Below are positions 7,174 to 16,004 of a stretch of 44,645 nucleotides of DNA, piece after piece. This DNA is from a marine bacterium B5-7 (GTDB taxonomy: Bacteria; Pseudomonadota; Gammaproteobacteria; Arenicellales; CAJQKF01), in contig BQJD01000032.1 in the NCBI GenBank assembly GCA_021604525.1, positions 1 to 44,645 of the forward strand, read 5' to 3'. Both the position numbers and the translations under genes were made by a program. The stretch's first letter is position 1, and each line of letters opens with the position of its first letter. A model generated the notes under the pieces. It was not told the DNA's origin, made no database searches, and saw only the letters and a list, made by a program, of their open reading frames with translations.

Positions 7174-8937
7174 ATGCCCCGTATGACCCCCAGTGAGGCT
7201 TTTGTCGAAACCATGGTGGCCCAAGGTGTCGATACCCTATTCGGTATCATGGGATCGGCATTCATGGATGCCATGGATATTTTCGCACCCGCCGGGATCA
7301 CCATGATTCCGGTGGTTCATGAGCAGGGCGCGGCGCACATGGCCGATGGTTATTCACGCGTGTCCGGCCGCCATGGCGTGTGCATAGGTCAAAACGGGCC
7401 GGGTATCAGCAACTGCGTTACCGCCATTGCCGCAGCCTATTGGGCGCATTCACCAGTAGTTATTGTCACCCCCGAGACCGGTACCATGGGGCAGGGCCTG
7501 GGTGGTTTCCAGGAAGCCAACCAGTTACCGATGTTTGAGGAATTTACCAAGTATCAGGGTCATGTCAACAACCCGGCGCGCATGGCTGAATTTACCGCCC
7601 GCTGCTTTGACCGGGCGCTGTCGGAGATGGGGCCGACCCAACTGAATATCCCCCGTGACTATTTCTACGGCGAAATCGACTGTGAGATTCCCGAGCCGAT
7701 GCGTCTTGATCGAGGTCCGGGAGGCGAAGCCAGCTTAAAGGCCGCGGTCGATCTGCTGTGTGAGGCGGTCAACCCGGTTATCGTTTCCGGCGGCGGCGTG
7801 GTGATGTCTGATGGCGTTGAGGAATGCAAGGCGCTGGCTGAGCGTCTTGGCGCGCCGGTGGTCAACAGCTATCTGCACAACGATTCGTTCCCGGCCAGCC
7901 ATCCATTATGGTGCGGACCGCTCGGCTACCAGGGTTCCAAGGCAGCCATGAAGCTGATTTCCAAGGCCGACGTGGTCATCGCTCTCGGTACGCGTTTGGG
8001 CCCCTTCGGCACGCTGCCGCAGCACGGCCTCGACTATTGGCCGACCAACGCCAGGATCATCCAGGTGGATGCCGATCACAAGATGCTCGGCCTCGTGAAG
8101 AAAATCTCGGTTGGAATTTGTGGCGATGCCAAGGCCTCTGCCAAGGCGCTGCTGAGTTTGCTCGGCGATCGTTCGTTAACGTGTGACGCGACACGCGAAA
8201 CCCGCGCTGCGGATATTGCTGCAGAAAAAGCCGCCTGGGAGAAAGAACTCGACGAGTGGACCCACGAGCGCGATGCCTACAGCCTTGACATGATCGAGGA
8301 ACACAAGAACGAAGAGGGCAATTGGCTGCATCCGCGTCAGGTACTGCGCGAGTTGGAAAAGGCCATGCCTGAGAATGTCATGGTGTCCACCGATATCGGT
8401 AACATCAATTCGGTGGCCAACAGCTATCTGCGATTCGAGCAGCCGCGCAGCTTCCTCGCACCCATGAGCTTTGGTAACTGCGGCTATGCCTTCCCGACCA
8501 TGATCGGTGCCAAGGTAGCCGCGCCCGACCGCCCGGCCATCTCCTATGCCGGAGACGGCGCCTGGGCCATGAGCATGGGCGAGATCCTCACATGCGTGCG
8601 CCATAATATCCCGGTTACGGCGGTGGTGTTTCATAACCGTCAGTGGGGCGCGGAGAAGAAGAACCAGGTGGATTTTTACAATCGTCGTTTCATTGCCGGT
8701 GAACTTGAAAGTCCGAGCTTTGCAGAGATTGCCCGTGCCATGGGCGCTGAAGGAGTGACCGTCGATCAGCTCGATGATGTTGGCGCGGCGTTGAACAAGG
8801 CGGTCGATCGACAGATGAACGATGGCAAGACCACGATTGTCGAGATCATGTGTACCCGCGAACTCGGCGACCCGTTCCGTCGCGATGCATTGAAAAAGCC
8901 GGTACGACTTCTGGATAAGTACAAGGACTACGTCTAG
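7174..8937 (+). CDS. xsc: sulfoacetaldehyde acetyltransferase Xsc
   Basis: Thiamine-diphosphate enzyme (587 aa) converting sulfoacetaldehyde and phosphate to acetyl phosphate and sulfite, the desulfonating step of taurine and related sulfonate catabolism. The N-terminal Pyr domain has the catalytic Glu in HEQGAAHMADGYSR and GIMGSAFMDAMDIF. The C-terminal PP domain has the ThDP motif starting YAGDGAWAMSMG and ending in HNRQWGAEKKNQ. Family features ETGTMGQGLGGFQEANQLPMF and NIPRDYFYGE separate it from acetolactate synthase. ATG 7174 has aaggag 7 nt upstream; an in-frame start at 7102 lacks this. No taurine dehydrogenase, transaminase or pta gene is adjacent, so acetyl phosphate and sulfite handling must be encoded elsewhere. 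Confidence 0.95.
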   Translation: MPRMTPSEAFVETMVAQGVDTLFGIMGSAFMDAMDIFAPAGITMIPVVHEQGAAHMADGYSRVSGRHGVCIGQNGPGISNCVTAIAAAYWAHSPVVIVTPETGTMGQGLGGFQEANQLPMFEEFTKYQGHVNNPARMAEFTARCFDRALSEMGPTQLNIPRDYFYGEIDCEIPEPMRLDRGPGGEASLKAAVDLLCEAVNPVIVSGGGVVMSDGVEECKALAERLGAPVVNSYLHNDSFPASHPLWCGPLGYQGSKAAMKLISKADVVIALGTRLGPFGTLPQHGLDYWPTNARIIQVDADHKMLGLVKKISVGICGDAKASAKALLSLLGDRSLTCDATRETRAADIAAEKAAWEKELDEWTHERDAYSLDMIEEHKNEEGNWLHPRQVLRELEKAMPENVMVSTDIGNINSVANSYLRFEQPRSFLAPMSFGNCGYAFPTMIGAKVAAPDRPAISYAGDGAWAMSMGEILTCVRHNIPVTAVVFHNRQWGAEKKNQVDFYNRRFIAGELESPSFAEIARAMGAEGVTVDQLDDVGAALNKAVDRQMNDGKTTIVEIMCTRELGDPFRRDALKKPVRLLDKYKDYV

Positions 8938-9098
8938 AACCATGTCTCAAACTGGCTGCAACCCACCAATACAGTGTTAAATGCTCGTTAAAATGCTCAT
9001 TTACTCATGTAAACTGCGCGTTTTCTCTCCACATTTGCCTTGTCTTGACGGCCTTCGCTCATTTTGAGGCAGGTTCTGGTCAGATAAACCGTGAATCG

Positions 9099-9132
9099 CC
9101 CCTGCGCATGTGTATCACGCCATGCGCAGGGG
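9099..9132. other. perfect 12-bp hairpin between xsc and cobS
   Basis: cccctgcgcatg at 9099-9110 and catgcgcagggg at 9121-9132 are perfect inverted repeats around a 10-nt loop. No T-run follows on either strand, so it is not a textbook intrinsic terminator. It stands about 160 bp after xsc and 80 bp before the cobS start, in a 273-bp gap that holds no other recognisable element. It could stabilise the xsc mRNA end or attenuate read-through into cobS-cobT. Confidence 0.75.
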
Positions 9133-9210
9133 GCATCATGCTATCTCGCGCCGTGTTCATCTGCGCTTGTATCATGATTTAACTGTGTTAAGACCACCGA
9201 GCGATCCTCT

Positions 9211-10188
9211 ATGCACACTACGCCCTGTGACCGATGGCCTGACCAAAGCGTGTCGGTTCGGGACGTATTCGGCATCGATACCGATCTCAAGGTACCCGCC
9301 TTTCGTGAAGCCGACGATCACGTTCCGCCAATTGATTCCGTTTATCGATTTAATCCGGAAGTCACCCTGGCGATACTGGCGGGATTCTCCAATAACCGTC
9401 GGGTGTTGGTGCAGGGTTTACACGGTACCGGCAAGTCGACCCATATCGAGCAGGTCGCCGCGCGGCTCAATTGGCCCTGCGTGCGGGTCAACCTCGATGG
9501 TCATGTATCTCGTCTTGACCTGGTGGGACGTGATGCCGTGGTGATTCGCGATGGCCGTCAGGTCACGGAATTCAAGGAAGGCATCATTCCCTGGTCCATA
9601 CGCCGCCCGGCAGCACTGGTTTTCGATGAATATGATGCCGGACGTGCCGACGTCATGTTCGTTATCCAGCGGATACTCGAGCGCGACGGCAAGTTCACGC
9701 TGCTCGATGAAAACGAGGTCATTCAGCCGCATCCCGCTTTCCGACTGTTCGCCACGGCCAATACCATTGGCCTCGGTAATCTCACCGGGTTGTATCATGG
9801 TGCGCAGTTGCTGAATCATGCCCAGATCGATCGCTGGAATATTGTTGCCACGCTCAACTATCTGCCTCGCGATGAGGAAGTTGCTATCGTCCTTGCCCGT
9901 GTACCATCGTTTGATCATGCCGATGGTTGGGAAACGGTTGCATCCATGGTGGCGATGGCCGAGCTGACTCGACATGGATTCGAGGCGGGCGATCTATCGA
10001 CATTGATGTCGCCGCGTACCGTGATCACCTGGGCCGAGAACTTCGAGATTTTCAAGTCGCTTGAAATCGCATTCCGGTTGTCGTTCCTGAACAAATGCGA
10101 TGAGGCGGAACGACCCGTTGTCGCCGAATTCTATCAGCGCTGTTTCGGCGTCGAACTGATGCCGGGTGAGCATACGGAATCGAAGTGA
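9211..10188 (+). CDS. cobS: cobaltochelatase-type AAA+ ATPase CobS
   Basis: AAA+ ATPase of the MoxR/CobS class (325 aa), in aerobic cobalamin synthesis the motor that, with CobT, drives cobalt insertion by CobN. Walker A is GLHGTGKST (residues 69-77), Walker [10 protein letters not shown] (Asp139-Glu140), sensor 1 is in [11 protein letters not shown], and [14 protein letters not shown] plus [15 protein letters not shown] are the CobS N-terminal signature. The match to CobS is end to end rather than only the ATPase core. It overlaps the next gene by GTGA. No CobN or other corrin gene is in the window, so it may serve the classical complex in trans or another metallo-target. Start codon assigned from family length; the ribosome site is weak. 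Confidence 0.92.
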   Translation: MHTTPCDRWPDQSVSVRDVFGIDTDLKVPAFREADDHVPPIDSVYRFNPEVTLAILAGFSNNRRVLVQGLHGTGKSTHIEQVAARLNWPCVRVNLDGHVSRLDLVGRDAVVIRDGRQVTEFKEGIIPWSIRRPAALVFDEYDAGRADVMFVIQRILERDGKFTLLDENEVIQPHPAFRLFATANTIGLGNLTGLYHGAQLLNHAQIDRWNIVATLNYLPRDEEVAIVLARVPSFDHADGWETVASMVAMAELTRHGFEAGDLSTLMSPRTVITWAENFEIFKSLEIAFRLSFLNKCDEAERPVVAEFYQRCFGVELMPGEHTESK

Positions 10189-11888
10189 CCGCAAGCCAAC
10201 CAGCGGTTGAGCAGCAGCGCATCGAGGAACTCTGCGCGGCGGCCATGCGCGCGGTCAGTGGTGAATACGATCTCCACTTCAGGGCCCGCCAGGTTTTTCG
10301 TGGCGACACCCGCATCGCTGTAAATGCCCCCCATCTTGAATGCGCTGATGATGAGAGCCTGGGTGCGCGTCGCGGCGTCAGTGACGGTATCTCGTTAAAG
10401 CTTAAATTTTCAGATGCGGGCGTGCACCGACGCCTGTGTCCGGCATCGCCCGTTGCCCGCCTCGTCTTCGAGATGCTGGAGCAGTTCCGGGTTGAATCTC
10501 TCGTGCCATCGGAATTTCACGGCATACGCGCCAACCTGGATCAACGTTTCGATGCCTGGTCAGACGGTTTTGCCGAGTCCGGTTTTGTGGATACAGAGCT
10601 CGGAATTTTGATGTTCTCGGTGGCATTGATCTGCCGCGCGCGAATTCACGGCGGTGCTGTCGCCGAGCGATATGAAGATACGCTGGAGTCGACACGCGCC
10701 GGACTTGCGCCGCTGCTCGGACCGCACTTTGCCGGTATTCGCCGCCACCTTGAACATCAGGAGAACTTTGCCCGGCACGCCCTCGCCATCGCACGGATCA
10801 TCGACGACAGCGTAATTGCCGCAGAGGCGAGTGCACATCCGCGTAAATCCCGTGATGACGCCCGACGCTCGGTTTTTGCGCTGTTGATTGACTTTATCGA
10901 TGAAAACAAGGGCGGGCAGGGTCTGGCGGATTCAGGTGACAGCAAGACGCTGGCGGATTCAGCAGACGGTTACAGGGTGTTCAGCCGCCGCTACGATCGT
11001 GAGGTTGATGCTGGTGAGTTGGTGCGTGCTGCCCGTTTAGACGATCAGCGTCGCCGGCTCGATGAGATGATTTTAAAACAGGGAATCAACATCACACGGT
11101 TGGCCCGCTTGTTTCGTGGGCTGTTATCGATACCGGTTCACGATGGCGTCAACTTCGGTGAGGAGAGCGGCAGGATCGATGGCAGACGCCTGACGCAACT
11201 GATCGCATCGCCTGCTGAACGTCGGCTATTTTTGAGTGAGCGTCACGCCCCTCGCTCACAATGCCTGTTCACGGTGCTGGTGGACTGTTCGGGATCGATG
11301 CGCAAGGTAATGGATCAGGTAGCCTGCCTGGTGGATATCCTCTCCCGGGCATTGACGCGGGCCGGTGTCGATAACGAGATACTCGGTTTTACTACCAACG
11401 CCTGGAGCGGTGGTCGGGTGCAACGTGACTGGCTGCGTGCCGGTAGACCGGAATATCCGGGACGTCTCAACGAGACCTGTCACCTGGCCTTCAAGGACGC
11501 AGATACTTCGTGGCGGCGTGCACGCCGCTCGCTGGCCGCTTTGCTGACACCGGAATTGTTTCGCGAAGGCGTCGATGGCGAGGCGCTCGAATGGGCATGC
11601 CGCCGTTCGTTGTCCCATGACGCAAAACGACATATCGTGCTGGTCATATCGGATGGCAGCCCCATGGATACATCCACCGCACTCGCCAACGATCCGTATT
11701 ATCTTGATAATCACCTCAAGCAGGTCATCAATAACTTTGCTGGTGGCGTCGATATCATCGGCTTCGGTGTGGGGCTCGACTTGAGTCCGTACTACAATCA
11801 CAGTGTCGCCGTTGACCTTGAAGAGGGTCTCAACACGCAACACTTCCTCGACATACTCGAAGTGCTCCGGGGTCATCACCGGCGCTAA
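10185..11888 (+). CDS. cobT: cobaltochelatase subunit CobT with VWA domain
   Basis: CobT-type partner of CobS (567 aa, a little short for the family). The N-terminal half is helical and variable, with a modest acidic stretch around residues 230-250. The C-terminal third is a von Willebrand factor A domain with the MIDAS motif DCSGSM near residue 367 and the family blocks [36 protein letters not shown] and [11 protein letters not shown], then [11 protein letters not shown] start within the cobS stop (GTGA), so translation is coupled. In the known complex CobT bridges the CobS hexamer and CobN. Here CobN is absent locally and xsc is the upstream neighbour. Confidence 0.92.
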   Translation: MTASQPAVEQQRIEELCAAAMRAVSGEYDLHFRARQVFRGDTRIAVNAPHLECADDESLGARRGVSDGISLKLKFSDAGVHRRLCPASPVARLVFEMLEQFRVESLVPSEFHGIRANLDQRFDAWSDGFAESGFVDTELGILMFSVALICRARIHGGAVAERYEDTLESTRAGLAPLLGPHFAGIRRHLEHQENFARHALAIARIIDDSVIAAEASAHPRKSRDDARRSVFALLIDFIDENKGGQGLADSGDSKTLADSADGYRVFSRRYDREVDAGELVRAARLDDQRRRLDEMILKQGINITRLARLFRGLLSIPVHDGVNFGEESGRIDGRRLTQLIASPAERRLFLSERHAPRSQCLFTVLVDCSGSMRKVMDQVACLVDILSRALTRAGVDNEILGFTTNAWSGGRVQRDWLRAGRPEYPGRLNETCHLAFKDADTSWRRARRSLAALLTPELFREGVDGEALEWACRRSLSHDAKRHIVLVISDGSPMDTSTALANDPYYLDNHLKQVINNFAGGVDIIGFGVGLDLSPYYNHSVAVDLEEGLNTQHFLDILEVLRGHHRR

Positions 11889-12013
11889 TCGAATTTGTTG
11901 TCTGGTGACTGCTATCTTTCGGTGCTTACTCTTGCGGTCGATAAACTGACCGGCGGGAAGCGGAGTACCAACTGGTGCTACGATAATCGCGTTTTCATTG
12001 TAAGGAGTTTTTC

Positions 12014-13186
12014 TTGGGCGATTTGAAGGGGCAGTCTGACTGGCGCAACCTGGTGGCTGCGTGTGGTGCCATCACGGTGTTTGGTCTGGCTTTTGGAATG
12101 ACCTATCCGCTGCTGTCGCTGATCCTCGAATCGCGTGGTGTCGATGCCGACATGATCGGCCTGAATTCGGCCATGATGCCCATCGGCATCCTGTTGTATT
12201 CCTCGCAGATTCCGCGTGCCTCGAGACGTTTTGGCGGGCGTAATGTCGCCATCGTCGCGGCGATTGCCACCTCGGTACTGATGATCTCGTTGAAGATATT
12301 CGATGACCTCATCTGGTGGTTTCCCCTTCGTCTGTTGATGGGTATGTCGACATCAACGCTGTTTGTACTGAGTGAAGCCTGGATTGTGCGTTTTGCCGGC
12401 AGTCGCCATCGGGGCCGGGTGGTAGCCATTTACGGCAGCGTCCTGGCGGCCAGTTTCGGGGCCGGGCCGGCGCTGATCGGATGGATCGGTATCGATGGCT
12501 GGATGCCGTTCGTGGTGGCATCTTTGGTGATTCTTGCCGGCGTTATCCCGCTGTGGTTTGTATCTATTGCCCGCGATCAATCCTCTGATGATTCCCATGT
12601 CGGTGGAATACTGATTTTCGCACGCAAGGCGCCACTGATGCTGGTTGTTGTTGGCGTCTTTGCGGTATTCGATGCAGCAACGTTATCACTGTTACCGGTC
12701 TACGGTCTGCGTACCGGTCTTGATGTGACTCTTGCCGCCACTGCGTTAACGGCACTTATTGTCGGCAACATATTTCTACAGCTTCCCATCGGCTCATTGG
12801 CTGATCGCTTCTCGCCGCGTCCTGTACTGCTCGGTTGCGCAGCACTGACCGGGGTGCTGGCGATATTGATGCCGTTCACCATGAATTCGGTGTGGATGTG
12901 GCCATTGCTGATTCTCATTGGCGCCAGCGGCTATGGCATTTATACCGTTGTGTTGGCAACGCTTGGCACAAAATTTTCCGGTGAGGATCTTGTCACCGGG
13001 TCGGCCGCTTTCGCGGTGATGTGGGGAATCGGTGCCTTGCTTGGGTCGATACTCGGCGGCTGGTCGATGACTTTGTTCGGACCACACGGTCTGCCGATGC
13101 TGCTGGCGGTCTTGTACCTGGCACTGTTTGCGGGTCTTGGCATGACTGGACAGGATGAAAAAGCCGATGCCGGCCCGGCACAATAA
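12014..13186 (+). CDS. MFS transporter, YcaD-like
   Basis: Twelve-helix major facilitator (390 aa). The first helix is LVAACGAITVFGLAFGMTYPLLSLILES; the loop after helix 2 holds SRRFGGRNV, and the second half repeats the MFS motif as GSLADRFSPRPVLLG. The overall pattern (VLSEAWIVRFAGSRHRGRVVAIYGSVLAASFGAGP) resembles the YcaD group; the substrate is unknown. The frame opens with TTG at 12014, 6 nt after a very strong taaggag at 12001-12007, which decides the start. It ends 25 bp before the cyclase start and the two are probably cotranscribed. Confidence 0.88.
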   Translation: MGDLKGQSDWRNLVAACGAITVFGLAFGMTYPLLSLILESRGVDADMIGLNSAMMPIGILLYSSQIPRASRRFGGRNVAIVAAIATSVLMISLKIFDDLIWWFPLRLLMGMSTSTLFVLSEAWIVRFAGSRHRGRVVAIYGSVLAASFGAGPALIGWIGIDGWMPFVVASLVILAGVIPLWFVSIARDQSSDDSHVGGILIFARKAPLMLVVVGVFAVFDAATLSLLPVYGLRTGLDVTLAATALTALIVGNIFLQLPIGSLADRFSPRPVLLGCAALTGVLAILMPFTMNSVWMWPLLILIGASGYGIYTVVLATLGTKFSGEDLVTGSAAFAVMWGIGALLGSILGGWSMTLFGPHGLPMLLAVLYLALFAGLGMTGQDEKADAGPAQ

Positions 13187-13211
13187 CGCCAACAGACATG
13201 AGGGTCATTTT

Positions 13212-14294
13212 ATGAACCCGTCGCCAACGCCGACTGTGTTCGGTATGACCATAAGATTTCGTCGCAAACTGACCATCGTTGCCGTGGTGACGATGGTTTT
13301 TCTCGCCATGTGGTGGGTGGTCGCAGGTCTTCTTGGCATTCCATTCGAGCGCAGTGTCTGGGGTGCTGCGGTGCTCGGTTTTGGATACGGACTATACGAA
13401 GAGTTTTATGTGCAAACGCCGCGCAGTACCTGGTTGCGGCGCTTCGGTGCGTTATTTGAAATAGGTCTCAATATTGTTGTACTGACGCTGATTTTACTGG
13501 TGGTGATGAACATCAATCATCTCATCACCGGGCGCTTTGCGCAGATTGACGTCGCTTATCGCAAACTGCCGGTGGTACTACCGGTGCTGGTGATGTTCTC
13601 GGCGGCAATGGTAACGCTGTTGCGGGTAATCAGCTTTATTGGTGGACGCAATCTGTTGCGGCTAATGGTAGGCAAGTATCGTCGACCGGTGCTGGAGCAC
13701 CAGGTTTTATTGTTCCTCGATATGCGTGATTCGACCCAACTGGCTGAACGGCTTGGACCGCTTGCAACCCGTGAGCTCATTGGTCAGGTGTTCTATGACT
13801 TGTCCGAACCCATCGTCAACTACGGCGGCGATATTTATCGCTTCACCGGCGACGGCATGGTGGCGACCTTTAAAATCACCAGCAAAGATATACACGATGC
13901 AGCAAGGTTCGATTACCTGGTCGATCTTGTCGATGCCATGGAATTTGTTCTTGAACGAACCGCGCATGACTATCTGTCGCGTTACGATCATGCACCAAAG
14001 TTTCGCTATGCGTATCACGGCGGCGATATTGTGGTAGCGGAAGAGGGTGACAGTCGTCGCGCGATTGGTTACTACGGCGAAACCATTCATATCGCCGCGC
14101 GTCTTGAGAGCGAAGCCAAGACACGCGATTGCCTGTTGCTGATATCCGATTTTATCCGGGCAGGTATTGACCGCCATGCTGACCGATTTATATCACTCGG
14201 TGCATGCGCATTGAAGGGTATCAGTCGAGAAGTAGAGCTGTATGCGCTCGTGCCTGGTAAGAACCAGGCGACGTTACAGCGGCAAAGTGCATAG
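13212..14294 (+). CDS. membrane-anchored class III adenylate/guanylate cyclase
   Basis: About 360 aa. Residues 20-145 contain four hydrophobic helices without a recognisable HAMP or sensor domain. The C-terminal class III cyclase domain starts at VLLFLDMRDSTQLAERLG with metal-binding Asp170, and has the second metal Asp214 in YRFTGDGMVATF; IGYYGETIHIAARLESEAK is the usual transition-state/ribose region. Both metal aspartates and the downstream Asn-equivalent region suggest an active enzyme, though here His-Ile-Ala replaces the common Val-Asn-Xaa-Ala and should be checked. I chose ATG 13212, preceded by gaggg, over an in-frame start at 13155 inside the MFS gene. Expected to make cAMP at the membrane. 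Confidence 0.88.
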   Translation: MNPSPTPTVFGMTIRFRRKLTIVAVVTMVFLAMWWVVAGLLGIPFERSVWGAAVLGFGYGLYEEFYVQTPRSTWLRRFGALFEIGLNIVVLTLILLVVMNINHLITGRFAQIDVAYRKLPVVLPVLVMFSAAMVTLLRVISFIGGRNLLRLMVGKYRRPVLEHQVLLFLDMRDSTQLAERLGPLATRELIGQVFYDLSEPIVNYGGDIYRFTGDGMVATFKITSKDIHDAARFDYLVDLVDAMEFVLERTAHDYLSRYDHAPKFRYAYHGGDIVVAEEGDSRRAIGYYGETIHIAARLESEAKTRDCLLLISDFIRAGIDRHADRFISLGACALKGISREVELYALVPGKNQATLQRQSA

Positions 14295-14304
14295 AGTACT
14301 TTGT

Positions 14305-14682
14305 TTACTGATCACGCATCGATTTGGATAGAATCTTCCAGTTGCCGTCCTTGTCCTTGCAGAAGTTGAGCATGCCTTGACCGGTCTGACCGCTTTTGTG
14401 ATTCTCAAACGACACTTTGCGGCAGTTATAGCCCTTGAATTCAAAACGCTCGGCGGGGGTGACTGTGCCGTCAGCGCCTTCAGGACTATTCCAGCTTAGC
14501 GTATCGGAGCCTTCCTGATCCAGCGCCGAATAGAATGTCTGTCGCATCATTTCATATTCGTCGTCGCTCATGTCGCTCATGACCGAATCACGCATGAACA
14601 ATGTGTTGAAGGCCAGTGCTGAAGTTGCCGATACAAGTAGTGCGGTAGCTGCGATTGCGGACAGTACTTTGGAGGTTGGCAT
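14305..14682 (-). CDS. small secreted RT0821/17-kDa surface-antigen-like protein
   Basis: Exported protein of 125 aa. Signal peptide at residues 1-24 (MPTSKVLSAIAATALLVSATSALA). The mature part holds LSWNSPEGADGTVTP, NCRKVSFENH, GMLNFCKDKDGNWKI, the layout of the C-terminal domain of RT0821/17-kDa surface antigens: a W-x-N-P-like turn, a Gly-Thr-Val-Thr-Pro strand, two cysteines and a closing D-G-x-W-K. The two cysteines could form a disulfide. ATG 14682 has aaggga upstream; the in-frame ATG 30 bp further up would extend the signal peptide. It converges with the cyclase gene. Function unknown. Confidence 0.75.
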   Translation of the reverse strand: MPTSKVLSAIAATALLVSATSALAFNTLFMRDSVMSDMSDDEYEMMRQTFYSALDQEGSDTLSWNSPEGADGTVTPAERFEFKGYNCRKVSFENHKSGQTGQGMLNFCKDKDGNWKILSKSMRDQ

Positions 14683-14802
14683 CGTGAAATTCCCTTGTGT
14701 GAATGCGAACAAATCGTTAAGCGGCGCGTACGCCGACGATTAATGGTAACTGAAAAAGTTGACTTGTGTCGCATCGGATATCGGTTCGGCACGTCATTTG
14801 AT

Positions 14803-15795
14803 TCAGCCGTTTACATTGATGACTACGCGTCCTTTAACACGACCCTTGAGGATATTCCGGCCGAGTTCAGGAAGATCGCCAAGCTTTGCCTCGGTAGTCA
14901 GATCGTGCAATTTATCCATCGGCAGATCGGTGGCGATACGTTGCCACGCCTTGAGTCTGTTCTCGAACGGTTGCATGACGCTATCGATACCAAGCAGGTT
15001 GACGCCGCGCAGCAGGAATGGAATGACCGTGGCCGGTAAATCAGCACCACCTGCCAGTCCCACGGCGGCAACCGAGCCACCATAACGTAGTTGACCGAGT
15101 ACGCGTGCCAGCATGGCGCCGCCGACGGCGTCGACGCAACCGCACCAGTTCTCTTTTTCAAGTGGTCTTGAAGTGGTTTCATTGATCGTCTCGCGTGGCA
15201 CGATTTCACTGGCACCGAGCGATGCGAGGTAATCGGCCGTCTCGGGTCGTCCGGTGACGGCGGCTACGTTATAGCCGAGGCGCGCGAGAATAGCCGTTGC
15301 CACCGAGCCGACTCCACCGGCTGCGCCGGTGACCAGTACCGGCATTTCCTGAGGCTCCATGCCGTGCGCCTCCAGCGCCATGATAGCCAGCATGGCGGTG
15401 AAACCCGCTGTCCCCACAGCCATGGCATCGCGGGTTGTTAATCCGTCAGGCAACGGTACCAGCCAGTCGGCTTTGACCCGTGCTTTCTCGGCATAGCCGC
15501 CCCACCAGGACTCGCCGACCCGCCAGCCGGTCAGCACCACAGAATCGCCGATGGCATAACGTTCATCGCTGGACTCTTCTACCACGCCGGCAAAGTCGAT
15601 ACCCGGAACGTGCGGATAGTTTCGTACCAGCCCACCGCCCGGACCGATACAAAGGCCGTCCTTGTAATTCAGGGTCGAGTACTCAACTGCCACGGTGACG
15701 TCGCCTTGCGGGAGACGGGACTCATCCAACTGGCTGACCGATGCGTGCGTCGAGCCGTCGTCGTTTTTTTCAACTACCAGTGCGTTAAAGCTCAC
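14803..15795 (-). CDS. acuI: AcuI/YhdH-family acryloyl-CoA reductase-like protein
   Basis: Medium-chain dehydrogenase/reductase of the YhdH/AcuI group (about 330 aa). Known members reduce acryloyl-CoA to propionyl-CoA with NADPH, in DMSP and acrylate metabolism and detoxification. Seen here: LNYKDGLCIGPGGGLVR, PGIDFAGVV, GWRVGESWWGGYAEKARV and the NADPH motif VLVTGAAGGVGSVAT; the C-terminus reads GVNLLGIDSVMQP and GRVKGRVVI. The start is GTG 15795, 7 nt after gagg; a TTG one codon earlier is also possible. No DMSP lyase is adjacent, so a general acrylyl-CoA detoxification role is equally likely. Monocistronic by appearance. Confidence 0.9.
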   Translation of the reverse strand: MSFNALVVEKNDDGSTHASVSQLDESRLPQGDVTVAVEYSTLNYKDGLCIGPGGGLVRNYPHVPGIDFAGVVEESSDERYAIGDSVVLTGWRVGESWWGGYAEKARVKADWLVPLPDGLTTRDAMAVGTAGFTAMLAIMALEAHGMEPQEMPVLVTGAAGGVGSVATAILARLGYNVAAVTGRPETADYLASLGASEIVPRETINETTSRPLEKENWCGCVDAVGGAMLARVLGQLRYGGSVAAVGLAGGADLPATVIPFLLRGVNLLGIDSVMQPFENRLKAWQRIATDLPMDKLHDLTTEAKLGDLPELGRNILKGRVKGRVVINVNG

Positions 15796-15947
15796 CAAAT
15801 TACCTCATGATTTTATTAATTATGGATTGCCCGGCGACACAGTAAAGTAATTTGCTTAGCATGTGCTGTCTCGACAGGCGATTGCCCGATCAGGACACTA
15901 GAGACTGGACAATTCAATGTCAAACGCGATTGACAATGGTTTGCAAA

Positions 15948-15976
15948 CCGCCCGCGCCGATCCTTGATGCGGGCGG
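15948..15976 (-). terminator. GC-rich hairpin after the lipoprotein gene
   Basis: ccgcccgc (15948-15955) pairs with gcgggcgg (15969-15976) around a 13-nt loop. It lies about 30 bp past the stop of the leftward lipoprotein gene; only TTT follows on that strand, so it is a weak or factor-assisted terminator. Confidence 0.5.
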
Positions 15977-16004
15977 CTCCGGCTACTGAACGAGTCAAAC
16001 CGGA

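Noticed and set aside
8176-8943. 255-codon open frame antisense to xsc
   Set aside because: It lies entirely inside the well-supported xsc gene, has no recognisable motif and is explained by codon structure of the sense strand.
11256-11879. 207-codon antisense frame within cobT
   Set aside because: It is fully covered by the VWA domain of CobT and shows no motif of its own.
9211-11888. Defence-type MoxR/VWA ternary system
   Set aside because: The proteins match CobS and CobT end to end, with their specific N-terminal and C-terminal blocks, so they are chelatase subunits rather than a defence system.
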